Assembly (NCBI GenBank): GCA_018136815.1
Contig: CM030939.1
Location: 372,001 to 436,000 of the forward strand
DNA from: Isochrysis galbana
Lineage: Eukaryota; Haptophyta; Isochrysidales; Isochrysidaceae
Length of the DNA stretch: 64,000 bases
Direction: 5' to 3'
Position 1 is the stretch's first letter. Each line of letters opens with the position of its first letter. The notes under the pieces are model-generated. The model saw only the letters and a list, made by a program, of their open reading frames with translations. It did not search any database and was not told the DNA's origin. Positions 50,190 to 60,778 of this stretch are shown here, in pieces. The translations under genes were made by a program, and so were the position numbers.

Positions 50190-51321
50190 GACGAATTGGG
50201 ATGGCCCATAGGGCCTGAGGGCAATGAGGAAGGAGGCAGACCGGCGGCAGGCGCGGCGGAGGAGACGACTTCGGAGACGCTGACGGGCTGAGGCCCGTCA
50301 GCAGAGGAAGGCGGGCAGGCGGGCTTGAGCGAGGGCGAGGACGGCGGCGAGAGCGACATCGAGCGAGAGGCGAGAGGCGAGGGTGAGTGAGAGGAGGGCT
50401 GTGTTGGCAGGGGCTGGTGAGGCAAGGAGAGTTTGTAGGGTACGAGTGTTACGAGAGCGAGAGCGACGAGAGCGAGAGCGACGGATGACGACTGACGACA
50501 AGACGTCGGATCCAACGATGCTGCGACACCGACTCACGAACACACTAGAATCATTCACCCAAACCAAGCAAAACATGAAATAACCGAGACCCCACATCGC
50601 CGGTAACTCAAACACGTCGCGAGAGACAGAGAGAGAGAGCGAGAGAGAGAGAGAATCCGCAGCGACGGTCGGAGCGTGTCTTCGCTTTGGATTTTCCCAC
50701 CAAGGCGGAAAGTCGAAGAGGAACGTTATGTCGCGCAACCACGGCGATCACATTGGATACAGATCGCAGCGAGGTATCCTTGCAATCGAAGAAATCTTGC
50801 TGTTGAGCGTGGACCTTCTAGCTAGACGTTTCTATCGAGCAACCCCGAGTAGCAACCAAGGGAGGAGAAAACCAAAAACCAACGGGACCAAGGGCTTCCA
50901 TCTTCCATGCAACTTGCATCAAGGGGAAAGATAACCCAAAACCAAAGCAGCGAATCTAAATCAATCTCCAAGGGGAGATGGCAAACCAAGGACCAAGGAG
51001 AAAGATTCCCTCACCCAAGCAGCGAACCTAAATCGATCTCCGAGGGGAGATGGCAAACCAAACCTGATTGCCCCCAGAAGCAGGTAAAGAAACGCGGGGA
51101 GATAGCGAATTAAACCTTTCGCGAGGCGCCTGGGAGGAAGAAAGGTGGGGAAACTTCCCTTCTCTTCGAGAGAAAGAGAGAGGGCGCTCCACAACCCTAG
51201 ATCCTAGGCGTCCACGCGAAGTTTTTGACCGAGAACGAGAACGAGAGAATTATAACGATAAATACCGAACGAAGAGGAGAGAGAAGCCTAACGAGCGTCG
51301 ATTCGCGAATGCGACACCCCC
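50190..51321 (+). repeat. Family J repeat copy 1
   Basis: Begins TGACGAATTGGGATGGCCCA, carries GAGCGAGAGCGACGAGAGCG, an unrelated middle with a GAGA run at 50620-50655, then GATAGCGAATTAAACC, GGGCGCTCCACAACCC and the terminus GTCGATTCGCGAATGCGACA. No gene supported. Confidence 0.65.
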
Positions 51322-51704
51322 CTGCTAGGATCGAGCGTCCCGCGAGGTAAAGAAGAGAACCTAACGGATAGCGGAGAGTTCCATCCAGGCAAGATGGCCG
51401 AGCAATACGCAATGGGAAATTCGGCGACCGCGGGGGGGGGAACTGGAAAAGAATTCCCGTACGTTCCCGTACCGCGATCAAACGTAAACGACGGCGTTGA
51501 TAGATATCGGGGGGGCGTGACAGTCGCGACTGTCAGAAGAACGCAGAGGGTGTATCGAGGAGAGAGACGAGGGTGCGATCCGATGGCGACAGGCGTGCGA
51601 GAGGAGAAAGGGGGCAGGGCAGGCATGATGCCCGACTCTGCAGAGGTGGGGGAGACCCCCATTGAGACGTCCAGCGCGGGACGCACCGGATGAGATTCTA
51701 CACC
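51322..51704. other. Spacer between J copies with an 18-bp perfect palindrome
   Basis: Holds TGACAGTCGCGACTGTCA (51518-51535), a perfect palindrome, in otherwise unassigned DNA. The open frames here have no recognisable product. Confidence 0.45.
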
Positions 51705-52553
51705 TGACGAATTGGGATGGCCCTTAGGGCCTGAGGGCAATGAGGAAGGTGGCAAGCCGGCGGCAGGCGCGGCGGAGGAGACGACTTCAGAGGGGCTGAC
51801 GGGCTGAAGCCCGTCAGCAGAGGAAGGCGGGCAGGCGGGCTTGGGCGAGGGCGAGGACGGCGGCGAGAGCGACATGGAACGAGCGGCGAGAGGCGAGGGT
51901 GAGTGTGAGGAGAGCTGTGATGGCAGGGGCTGGTGAGGAGAGGCGAGGTTGTTGGGTACGAGTGTTACGAGAGCGAGAGCGACGAGAGCGAGAGCGACGA
52001 CGGATGACGACTGACGACAGGACGACGGACAGAGACACCCAGGAAAACACCCCGACTCTCGCCCCACGACTTTCTCACATAACTCGACTAAAATCAAACC
52101 CAAACACTCCGGCCAGACAACGACGGACGACGATCAGAAGGCGATCTGTCGGCGATCCCGTCTGGAAGGGGAATCGCACCATAACGGAAACGAGGGGCAA
52201 TCCTGCCGCACAGGATTCCAAAAGACTTATCGAATAAGACGAGAGAGATGCGGTGGGCCTAAGGGGGAGATGCGAAGAGATTGCAAATTAAACCTAATTG
52301 CAATCACTGAAGTAGGTAGAGAAGCGCGGAGAAGATAGCGAATTAAACCTATTGGCGAGGCGTCTAGGAGGAAGAAGGGTGGGGAAACTTCCCTTCTCTT
52401 TCGAGAGAAAGAGAGAGGGCGCTCCACAACCCAAGATCCTATGCATCCAAGCGAAGCTGCTTTTGACCGAGAACGAGAACGAGAGAATTATAACGATAAT
52501 ACCGAACGACGAAGAGAAGCCTTACGAGTGTCGATTCGCGAATGCGACAGGGG
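51705..52553 (+). repeat. Family J repeat copy 2
   Basis: Same start (TGACGAATTGGGATGGCCCT) and same end (GTGTCGATTCGCGAATGCGA) as copy 1 and in the same orientation. Its middle is nearly identical to the copy at 35490-36150. Confidence 0.7.
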
Positions 52554-52950
52554 CATGGGCAAGGGGCGTCGAGCGTGGGGGCGGGGGGGGGGAGGGGGGG
52601 GGGACGCCCGTGCCCCCCAAATTTCGATCAAAAATTTTTATTTTGAGCCCAACCCCAAATTTCACAAAAAAATTCTCGAAAGTCTGGCGTTTGCCAACAG
52701 CTAGGAGCTAGGAGCTATAGGAGCATGCCGTGCTTGCGAGGTTTCCTAGGAAAGCCAAAAACAGGCCGTTTTTGCTGTGTTTGGAGACAATCCTGGCCGT
52801 GTTTCCCATCTATGATACTTGTATGGCGTATGGCCCTGCAAGGAAAGAAGGAAAGAGGGGAAAAGCAGGGCCGCTGGCCGCTCGTGTGGCGAGAATATTA
52901 TGGTTTTTTTGTAGAAGCAGCAGATGTGAGGGCTTTACGGTGTACAAGCG
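52554..52950. other. 5' flank of the exostosin gene
   Basis: An AT-rich patch (AAATTTCGATCAAAAATTTT, 52620-52690) similar to 1085-1165, then probable promoter/5' UTR of the next gene. No separate gene seen. Confidence 0.4.
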
Positions 52951-55900
52951 ATGGGCGCCGCACTGTCGGAACCCAACCCCAGCTCTCCTTCTCTAAGCTC
53001 TTCGACGGGTTGGGCAGGAGCGGGTGTGATGTCCGGGCGTCCGTTATCAACCTACACGCCGCATTGCGAGTGCGGAGAGCACGGTAGCTGCGAGAGTTGG
53101 CTTGGAAAATGCGTCTGTCAGTATGGCTGGACAGGAGAGAAGTGTGACAAGCTGCTTCTTCCCGCCTGCTCGCTGGCTCGTGGCGCGGAGGAGGGGCGTC
53201 TGGAAGCTGCATTGACGTACTCCGACGTCGAGCCACAGCTGGCGCCCTCGTGCGGCTCGATCCACAGGCTCTCGCCCGTCGCTTGCGAGTGCCTGCTGCA
53301 GTGCTTGCGAGCGGGGCTAGAGGTGAGAGAATAGGCAGCAGAGGGCAGAAGGGCAGGGAACGCGGGGTGGAGGGTAGGGGGATAGGGGGGAGGGCGTGCG
53401 GCAGGGGGGGCGCGGCGGGGGGCTTCCCGTCGAAGCCATCTGTGAGGCCGTTGGGGAGCACGAGGCGGGTGACTGGCACTTTGGGAAAGCAGCCCTGTAT
53501 GCCCGCTCTCCCTCTGCTTGGACGTTGGGCTGTGCTCGCTTCCAATTATTTGTATGAGCAGGCGATCGGTTTGGTAGCATGGTGGGTGAGTTTGCTGCGC
53601 GGTTGTCTCTCTCCTCCTCCTGCCCTGATGGCCGAGAGCTCCACGACTTCTCCACCTCTTAGGTGTGCGCGCCAGGTTCATATGGCTGCCAAACCCCTTG
53701 GCGAGAGCATGGACGCGGCTCGCGCAAAGCCTTCCACGCCTCTCTCTCGTGCCTCGCTTTCTCGCGCGGCATGGCACCCACCTCTGCCATACCAGCCCAG
53801 ACCGCTGCCACCATTACTACTCTGGCTGACTACGTGCGCACCGAAGGCCGCCCTGAAAGCATTGGAATATGGAACGCCACAGCGGACCGCACTTTCCCTG
53901 CATATGGTGCCGGCGGCCGCACGAGCAGCTACCCCAATGGAGCCGAGTGGGTCGGAGCGTCGGAATGCCCGCTCGGGTGTTCAGGCCGTGGCAAGTGCCT
54001 CTCTGTGCCGCGCCACCGGGGGGGGGGGCGCCGTCGCCGTAGTCGTGTAAGTGGCAACTCAGAAGCTATCGAGCGCGTCGTGTGGTGTGTCTGTATCGAT
54101 GGCGCCTTTGGCGACGGGTGCGAGCACGTCTGTGACAACGATTGCTTCAATGCGTGCTCTGGCCACGGCGTCTGCATTCACGGCTGGTGCAGGCGAGATT
54201 CAGCCGCTTGCAAGCGAACTAATTGCCTGTCGTATCGCGTGCCGCTTGGGCTGCTGTCGCGGCTCATCCTTCTGTGTTCACACCGCCACTCTACGCCTCA
54301 GGTGCGACGCTGGGTGGTATGGCGTCGACTGCAGCGACACGATAGGTCTAGCCTATAAGCGCGCGAACCTGCTCGACGACCCTATGCAGTTTGGAGAGGG
54401 CGTCCGCAGCGCGCAAGTGGACGCGCTGCCACCCTCGATTGCACGTCACGTTCGTCGAATGCGGCATGCTATCTATGTGTACCAGCTTCCCGGCATCGTC
54501 AACCGGGCCGCCGAGGCGTGGATGCCGCGAGCGTGGGGCTCAAGTCGCGGCAGAGGGTAGGCCCTGCACAGCTCACGCTAACCGCACGCACTCGTGCCGA
54601 GTTATCGCTCCCTAAGCTGAGCGCTGTGCCCACGCTCGTGCATTCCAGGTGCGACCCGGTGCACAACCGCCGAATCTACTCCGCGCAGTCGCACTTTGAT
54701 GCTCACCTACTGCACGATGACCACACCAGAACGCTCGACCCAGCTGAGGCCTCGCTGTTTTACGTGCCCTTGTTCCTCAACCAGCGCGTTACTTGGGGAG
54801 CCAGCCTGGTTGCAGAGATGCGTGCGGCGGTGCGCTACATTCGCGGCCGCTACCCGTTTTGGAACGCGAGCAGTGGGACTGACCACGTGTGGTTTATCTT
54901 TGGAGAGCGGCAGACGTGCCTCATCCCGCGCGAGATTGCAGAAGTCTCCATCATCGTCGGCCATTGGGGCGACGAGGACTGCATGGTGGGCTCCAAGGAT
55001 GTGGTTGTGCCCACCATCACGCCTGTGCAGCACGACTACGACCGGTACACGCGGGTGTGCTGCCACGGCCCGTCCGACGGTCTGATTCTCGCGCGGCGTG
55101 ACTGGCCTAAATCTGACGCGCGCTCCCTTCTCTCTTCATTTTCGGACTCAGGGGAGAGATGGAGTACACTCGCTCCAGCGCTCGATGCGCATGTCGGCGG
55201 CAGCTGGGTTTGAGCGGGCTGGGCCGCTCCTCTTCTTTGCGGGCGGCATTCGCTCATTTGGCGCATCTCAGGACAATCAGCGCAAGACGGGCATGGACAC
55301 AATCCACAAGCAAGAGAAACTGCTCGACGAGGTGCAACAAACATACCAGCGCGCCGCGTCGCCAAAGCCCGCATTGCCCATGACATCATCCGTGCGTGCT
55401 CGTGTTGCGAGGCGCTCACACGTGTGCCAATGAATGTGGCCATGCCTTCGTCCAACTACTTGTACGCTCACTCTCCTCCCAGGTCAACTCATCAGATTGT
55501 GCTCGGCCCGATGTCGATTGCCGCAACATCTATTCCATGGGCGTAAGGCAAGCTATCTGGCGGCAGCGACTCTGGGCGGAGCCCGACATGCGCGTGGTTT
55601 CTGCAGGAGTGCCCGATTACCTGACGGCAGTTCCACAGGTGAGCATGCTGCTTGAGCTCGTCGGGTGCCGCAACCTTGCCTCAACGCGTGCAGAGCAACC
55701 GCAGCCCACGCGCCGATTGGTTACGTTGGTGAGCGCCAGTAAGTTACCTTTTGGCCCACGTCCACCACACCGACCACGACCTCTAGGCTCGTTTCTGTCT
55801 GCACACTGAAGGCAACGGCTGGGGCGCACGCGTGGTAGACTACATGGCGATGGAATGCCTCCCACTCATAGTCAACGACCGGATGCTCTTCCCGTACCAC

Positions 55901-56152
55901 AACATACTCCCTTGGCAGGACTTCTCGTTGCACCTCTCCAAGCGGAGGATCCCCGAGCTGGCCGCAATCCTACGCAATGTGAGCTTGGGCGCACAACAGC
56001 GGATGCACGCGAAGCTCCGAAAGTATAAGCGTGGCTTTGTGTGGTGGCGGCCGGAGGGGCTCGCATACGAGTATACGCTGGCTGCACTCGGCCAACGTAT
56101 TGAGCAGCTGCAGCTCGCACATAGGGGAGCACTGGTGCGTCAGGGCGGCTGA
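52951..56152 (+). CDS. Exostosin-family glycosyltransferase with N-terminal EGF-like repeats
   Basis: Seven exons, in frame: 52951-53322, 53663-54192, 54302-54556, 54649-55079, 55204-55331, 55483-55728, 55787-56152 (775 residues). The intron 54193-54301 is GC-AG; the others are GT-AG. EGF-like units: CECGEHGSCESWLGKCVCQY, CPLGCSGRGKCLSV, CFNACSGHGVCIHGWC joined across the intron to RCDAGWYGVDC. The exostosin domain follows: AIYVYQLPG, HDDHTRTLDPAEASLFYVPL, KDVVVPTITPV, GPLLFFAGGIRS, YSMGVRQAIW, RFCLHTEGNGWGARVVDYM and CLPLIVNDRMLFPYHNILPW. Such proteins act in the Golgi on cell-surface or matrix glycans. The donor at 55080 (GTCTGA) is weak, and the stretch 55639-55728 could contain a further small intron. 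No signal peptide is evident at the chosen start, so an upstream exon may be missing. Confidence 0.8.
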
Positions 56153-56689
56153 GGCAATGTATCGCCGCCGTCTCCACGATTGCATTTGCCGCGGTGCGAC
56201 GGCGTCACGCACGCAGCTATCACTACGGCACTTGCAACTAGCAGGCTGGAGGAGTGACGTTCATTTCCCGAAGGCGTTGAGGGAATGAGAAATCCAAGGC
56301 ATCCTAGATGTGGGCGCCATTCCGGGGCGGTCCCTCCATCCTTGGGACTTTTTCGTTGGATGCTTGTCATCGACGCTCACCAGATAGGCTGTTGAGCCCG
56401 CACATTGGCACACGTAGGCGAGGTAGGGTGCTGAGCTGCCGCCACCTTCCTCGCCCGCCCTCTGCCACCACTATCGTCGTCCCTCGCCACCGACACGTTT
56501 GCTTATGTCCTGTGTGTCCTACGCGGCGAGTTTTTGTGTGGTGCTACATGAGTGTTGAGGCTGCCTGTGAGCATGGTTTCTTCCTAGGCGAGAGTTGACA
56601 TCGAGGACGTAGCCAGCCTTCAATACTCGCTTCCCCGAACCGCTTATGGGCCGCTCATTTGTTGCTGCCACTTGCCCATTCGCTATCGT
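56153..56689. other. 3' flank of the exostosin gene
   Basis: No supportable gene on either strand. Confidence 0.45.
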
Positions 56690-57390
56690 CCTCGCATTTG
56701 TTTCCCTTTCGTTGCGGCGCTATGCTCCCTCAGTTCTGAGTGAATTAAATAAGCGAAGGTGCAACTTGAAGTCCAGTTTTTTAGCCCCCGACCCCCCTGT
56801 GGTTGGGCTGAGTGATGGGAAGCTGTGGCTGTTGTGTGTGCTGATGTGGAAGGGCTGTGTGTGGTAGTAACATGTGAAGTACAAACGGAGGAGGGCACAG
56901 GGGGCATGGGGTGACACGGGCGGGGGAGGCACGCGCGGACGAGGGCGAGACCGAGGGTTCGGTCTCGGACGGCATGAGGACGGGCGGGACGAGCACGGAG
57001 GGCACAGGCAGACGAGAAGGGGCACGGGAGCGCTCGAGCGGTGGCGCTGGTCGCGAGACGAGAACAAGGGAGAGGACACTCACGGGAAGAGTAAACACCG
57101 CGGGAAGGGAAAACACGCGGGAAGAGAGAGGGATGAAACGAGGCCGGAAACTCAAGGAGACACTCGGGGAGAGAACGGGGGGAAGAGAGAGAGAGGGGGG
57201 GCGGACCTAGTGGGCCGACGCGGGGGAAGGGGGCGTCGGAGCGTGACAACGAAGAAGGGGGCCCGCGGGGAAACCTGATGGCGGGAAAGGAAACGCGATG
57301 CAGGGAGGGGCCATCGGGGCGTGACGGCGGGGAGGGAGTCACGCGAAGAAAACCTACCGGTCGGGGATGTACAAGGGGTGTTGCGGGTAA
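56690..57390 (-). repeat. Family G repeat, left arm of an inverted pair
   Basis: Read on the minus strand it starts at the GTACAAGGG / CCCTTGTAC symmetry point near 57370-57405 and proceeds through GCGCGACTCCCTC-like sequence. In a minus frame it reads RSLPECLLEFPASFHPSLFP, matching RSLPECFLEFPAPF-like sequence of the right arm. About 25.0-25.6 kb and 26.11-26.23 kb contain related sequence. Confidence 0.55.
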
Positions 57391-58218
57391 AGGGGGGCCC
57401 TTGTACACTTCCCCCTGTACGTTCCGTTTTTAGGTCTTCCCGCGCGACTCCCTCTCCGTCGCCGCGCCCCAGTTCCTTTCTTCCCGTATCGTCCCGTATC
57501 GGTCCGCCCCCCTCTCCTCTCCTCTCCCTGGCTCCCCCGCGGAAGCCCTCTTCCCCCTCTCCCCTCCCGTCTCTCCCCGAATGCTTCCTTGAGTTTCCGG
57601 CCCCCTTTTGTCTATTTCTTTCCCGCGCGATTCCCTCCCCCCCCCCCGCGCGTGACGTTTTCTCTCTGTGTCCTGACTACGCTCCGCGCTATCGCTCGAG
57701 CGCCCTCTGTGCCCCCTCGTCCGTCCTTCGTTCCCGTTCTCGTGCTGCTGTGCCCCGTGATGGCTGAGAGTGCGCCCATGTCTTCGGCCCCGTCCCCGCA
57801 CGCCTCCTCGGCTCCCCATTGTTCACCCCCCATGCTCCAGTTGGGCCATACATCTCATGTTACAGTTCATCCTCCACTCACACCCAGCCGCACCACAGCC
57901 ACAGCTCCACGCGATCCACCACATGGTAGCGGAGGAGTGCCTTCCTAACCCTCCCATCCTCTCCTCACTCCTCACATTCCCACCACCGCCGCCCCTCCAG
58001 CCCCATCCGCCTCACCCAGCTCTAACGCTCTAACCAGTCATCTCACATGGTCTACCCACAGTCCACACAACCACAACCACACTGGCCACAACACACCAGC
58101 GCCGCCGCCACACCCGCACAGCCAGCGTTCTACTCCCCTCTCCCGCCTTTCGCCACGCCCAAGCCCTCGCCTCTCGACCCGCCCGACGCCCTCACCGCCG
58201 TCCCTGCCCACCCCAATG
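57391..58218 (+). repeat. Family G repeat, right arm of an inverted pair
   Basis: Starts CCCTTGTACACTTCCCCCTG and continues as the diverged mirror of the left arm. It is interrupted at 58219 by the hAT element; the target sequence resumes at 59314. Confidence 0.55.
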
Positions 58219-59305
58219 CAAAGATGTCTCATCAGTACTGTTATAAGCTTATAGTGTCAGTAACAGCTCTGTTTTGCCAAATCACTGATATCAGTTATCA
58301 GCTCTGAGGTGGGAAAACAAAACTCACTCTAGAGGCTCTTTACTTTCTATTTTTATACTTTTTATGAAGTCTGTATATGTGCCGTCGCGACGCGGGGTGC
58401 GTCGCCGCTGCCAGGGGGGTGCCGCTCGCTCGCTCTCGCTGGCAGTCTGGGCAGTGGTAGCATCATGGATGGAGGCAGTGGCAGCACTGGCGATGGCGCG
58501 CTGGGAGAGGGAGAGGCGAGAGGCAGGAAGGAGCGCCCATCGCATGGGGCCGCGCGCGCATCGCGAGCCTTGAGGCTTGAGGGCACGCAGCTGGAATGGT
58601 CGACGGTCGATGTGGTAGCCGGTCGCTCGCATTGCCCGTGAAGAAGAAGTAGTGCCTCTTCTGTGGCCTGCACTTCACTGGAGGGCCGAGCCAAATCAGG
58701 TGCCACCTCGATGGCTCGCTCAAGCCGCGACGCATTCGGCTGTGCACTGTGCACGCCAGCAGCGGCTTGGAAAGAGCGGCACGCGCAGGTGGTCGCGGAG
58801 CTGCGCAAGCGGCGCTCGATGCAAAAAGTTACGATGGAGTTGGAGGCAAGCAGGCAGAGAAGGAGGCAGCCAGGCAGGAGCGGCGCGTGGCGGCAGCCTC
58901 GACACACTTTATTGGAGCGGTTGCCCCATCGCAGGTCGCAGAGGCATGGCTGAAGGTTGTGATCAAGAAGGCCTTGCCGCTCAACATTTTCGACGATCTG
59001 GATTTTCGAGAAGGGGTGTGCGTCACGGCGAAAAGTGAAAAGTGGTGTGAGTGTGGAGTGTGGAGGCGAGGAGGGCGCAAGAAGCAATAAAAGTAGTTTA
59101 TTTATGAGTTTCTAAGTCTAAGTAGTATCGTTTGCACAAGCAAAGGGCGCACAGGGAATACACAGGGATAGGGAGGGGAGTTTTGTTTTTGAGGCTTCGC
59201 ACAGAGAGGGGAGTTTTGTTTTTGAGGCTTGCGAGCTGATATGAGTACTGATATCGGTGCGAGCTCCAAATCCATGAGAGCTCGCAAGCTGACGAGACAT
59301 CTTTG
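58219..59305 (+). mobile_element. hAT transposon, degenerate, with BED-finger transposase remnant
   Basis: 1087 bp. Terminal inverted repeats: left CAAAGATGTCTCATCAG, right (read inward) CAAAGATGTCTCGTCAG, 16 of 17 identical, with further subterminal similarity (CACYGATATCAG, AACAAAACTC). The 8-bp duplication CCCCAATG lies immediately outside both ends (58211-58218 and 59306-59313). This defines a hAT element. It carries the transposase N-terminal fragment at 58653-59090 and nothing of the catalytic core. Confidence 0.88.
58653..59090 (+). pseudogene. hAT transposase N-terminus (BED zinc finger)
   Basis: Directly after a TAG stop the frame reads CLFCGLHFTGGPSQIRCHLD, a BED-type finger (C-x2-C ... 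H). It continues through a basic, alanine-rich linker to FIGAVAPSQVAEAWLKVVIK and ALPLNIFDDLDFREGV, which resembles the segment after the BED finger in hAT transposases (xPFxxxxxxxF). It ends at 59090. The DDE catalytic part and C-terminal dimerisation domain are missing. Confidence 0.65.
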
Positions 59306-59529
59306 CCCCAATGCCCACCTTTTCCCCCCTCTTCCAAACCCCCAACATACCTTCACAAATCTGCCCCAGCCGAACCACCCCCATCACCTCTCCTCGCACT
59401 CCTCGCCCGGCCACCCTCCTTTCATTGACTCCGGCAGCCGACGAGAAAGCCCTGCACAGCATCCTCGCCTTCCCCGGAAACCGCCTCGTCCCTGTCTCCG
59501 TTCCACACCTGAGCCGGAGACTCAGGCGA

Positions 59530-60285
59530 TTGGCTAGGGGACCGAACGACGCCGGCCGACTCTCCAGGAAAAAGCACCGGGGGGGGGGGGAGGAACCTCT
59601 CGTCAAAAAAGGAGAACGGCCCTTACCAGCTCACGCCGCGAGCAGTTCTCGAGAAATTATGCAACTGCGCCTCGAGTATACCTGCCACAAGGGTATCCGA
59701 GACGTCTTGAGCCGCTCCCTTCCCATCTCCCTCCTATCGCCAGTCGCCCCCCTTCGCCCGTTTGCTAACGCAAACGGGGCTCGTTTCTGACCACACTCCA
59801 TCGGGGGGGGTGCAAATCCCCCCCTCTCCCTCGTTCCATTCTCTTCCGCCCCGGTCCCTGCGGCGCGTCGCCATGCGGCGCGCCATGGCCTGCTCTCAGA
59901 GGTCCTTCAGGGGCGCCCAGAGGGCCAGCAGGGGCAGCTCAGGGGGCAGTGGAGGCTGGGGCTCAGCCCCTGGCCCCCCCTGCCTCTCCCTCGCTCGCCT
60001 CGCTGGCCTTGGGTGCCGCCCTGAGGCCCCTGTCTGCCTGGCGACCAGGGATGGGGGGGGGGGGGTCAGTACGAGAGCTGGCCCATGCGGGCCTGGGAGT
60101 GCGGCTCGCGACCCGCGCCCACTAGGGGTCTGGGCTGAATTGATGAGTGCTCTGCCCCTGCCAGAGGGCAGGGGCTGGGGTTGAGTGTACGGGCCCACCC
60201 CGGGGGGTGTCCGCGATGGAGAGAGGGGGGCGCGAGGCCCCCATTGACCCCCACTTATAAAAGTAGGTTGACCCCTACTGATAAA
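59530..60285 (-). mobile_element. Family D repeat (minus), upstream of CDK11
   Basis: On the minus strand it starts with the CCACTTTTATCAGTAGG / CTACTTTTATAAGTGG leader at 60250-60285 and extends to about 59530. The part 59575-60118 is practically identical to 62935-63478. Confidence 0.7.
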
Positions 60286-60778
60286 AGTGGTTGGATCGAG
60301 AGGGGGCAATGGCAATGGCAATGGCAATAATGGAATCGAAGTCGACATCGCCGATCGCCGGCGGCGACTCGCCGTGAGCCTGGCAGGAGGAAAGATCGTC
60401 CCCGATGGGAACGAGCGGCAATCCCTCTGCCTGAGGCGAGTCGGCGGAAATCATGGCGACAAGCGGTGCAGAAGAGAGACGAGGACGAGTGGAAACGAGG
60501 GACGTAACGCGACGATTGCCGACCACAAGGGTCAAGCGACTAAGGTTATACTCAGACAACAAGAAAAGTCTGACGAAAAGGTTACCCTCACGCCGGAGCA
60601 GCTAGGCACGCTCACAGGATGGTGCGCTCCCACGCCAGCCCTCGCGTGCACCTCGCTCTCCGTTGGAGCTCGCGTGCCGACACCTCGCTCGGCCGCACAG
60701 GTTCGCCGCGGTCCACGCGCTCCGCTCTTGCAGCCGCACAGCGTGCTGGCAGAAGCTGTTAACGCTTTACCATCGGCC

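Noticed and set aside
50383-52237. Arg/Glu-rich ORFs over GAGCGAGAGCGACGA repeats
   Set aside because: Simple-sequence artefacts repeated in every family J copy.
55639-55693. Extra intron between VPQ and the last exons of the exostosin gene
   Set aside because: It would leave a 35-nt exon that breaks the frame; kept as exon sequence but flagged as uncertain.
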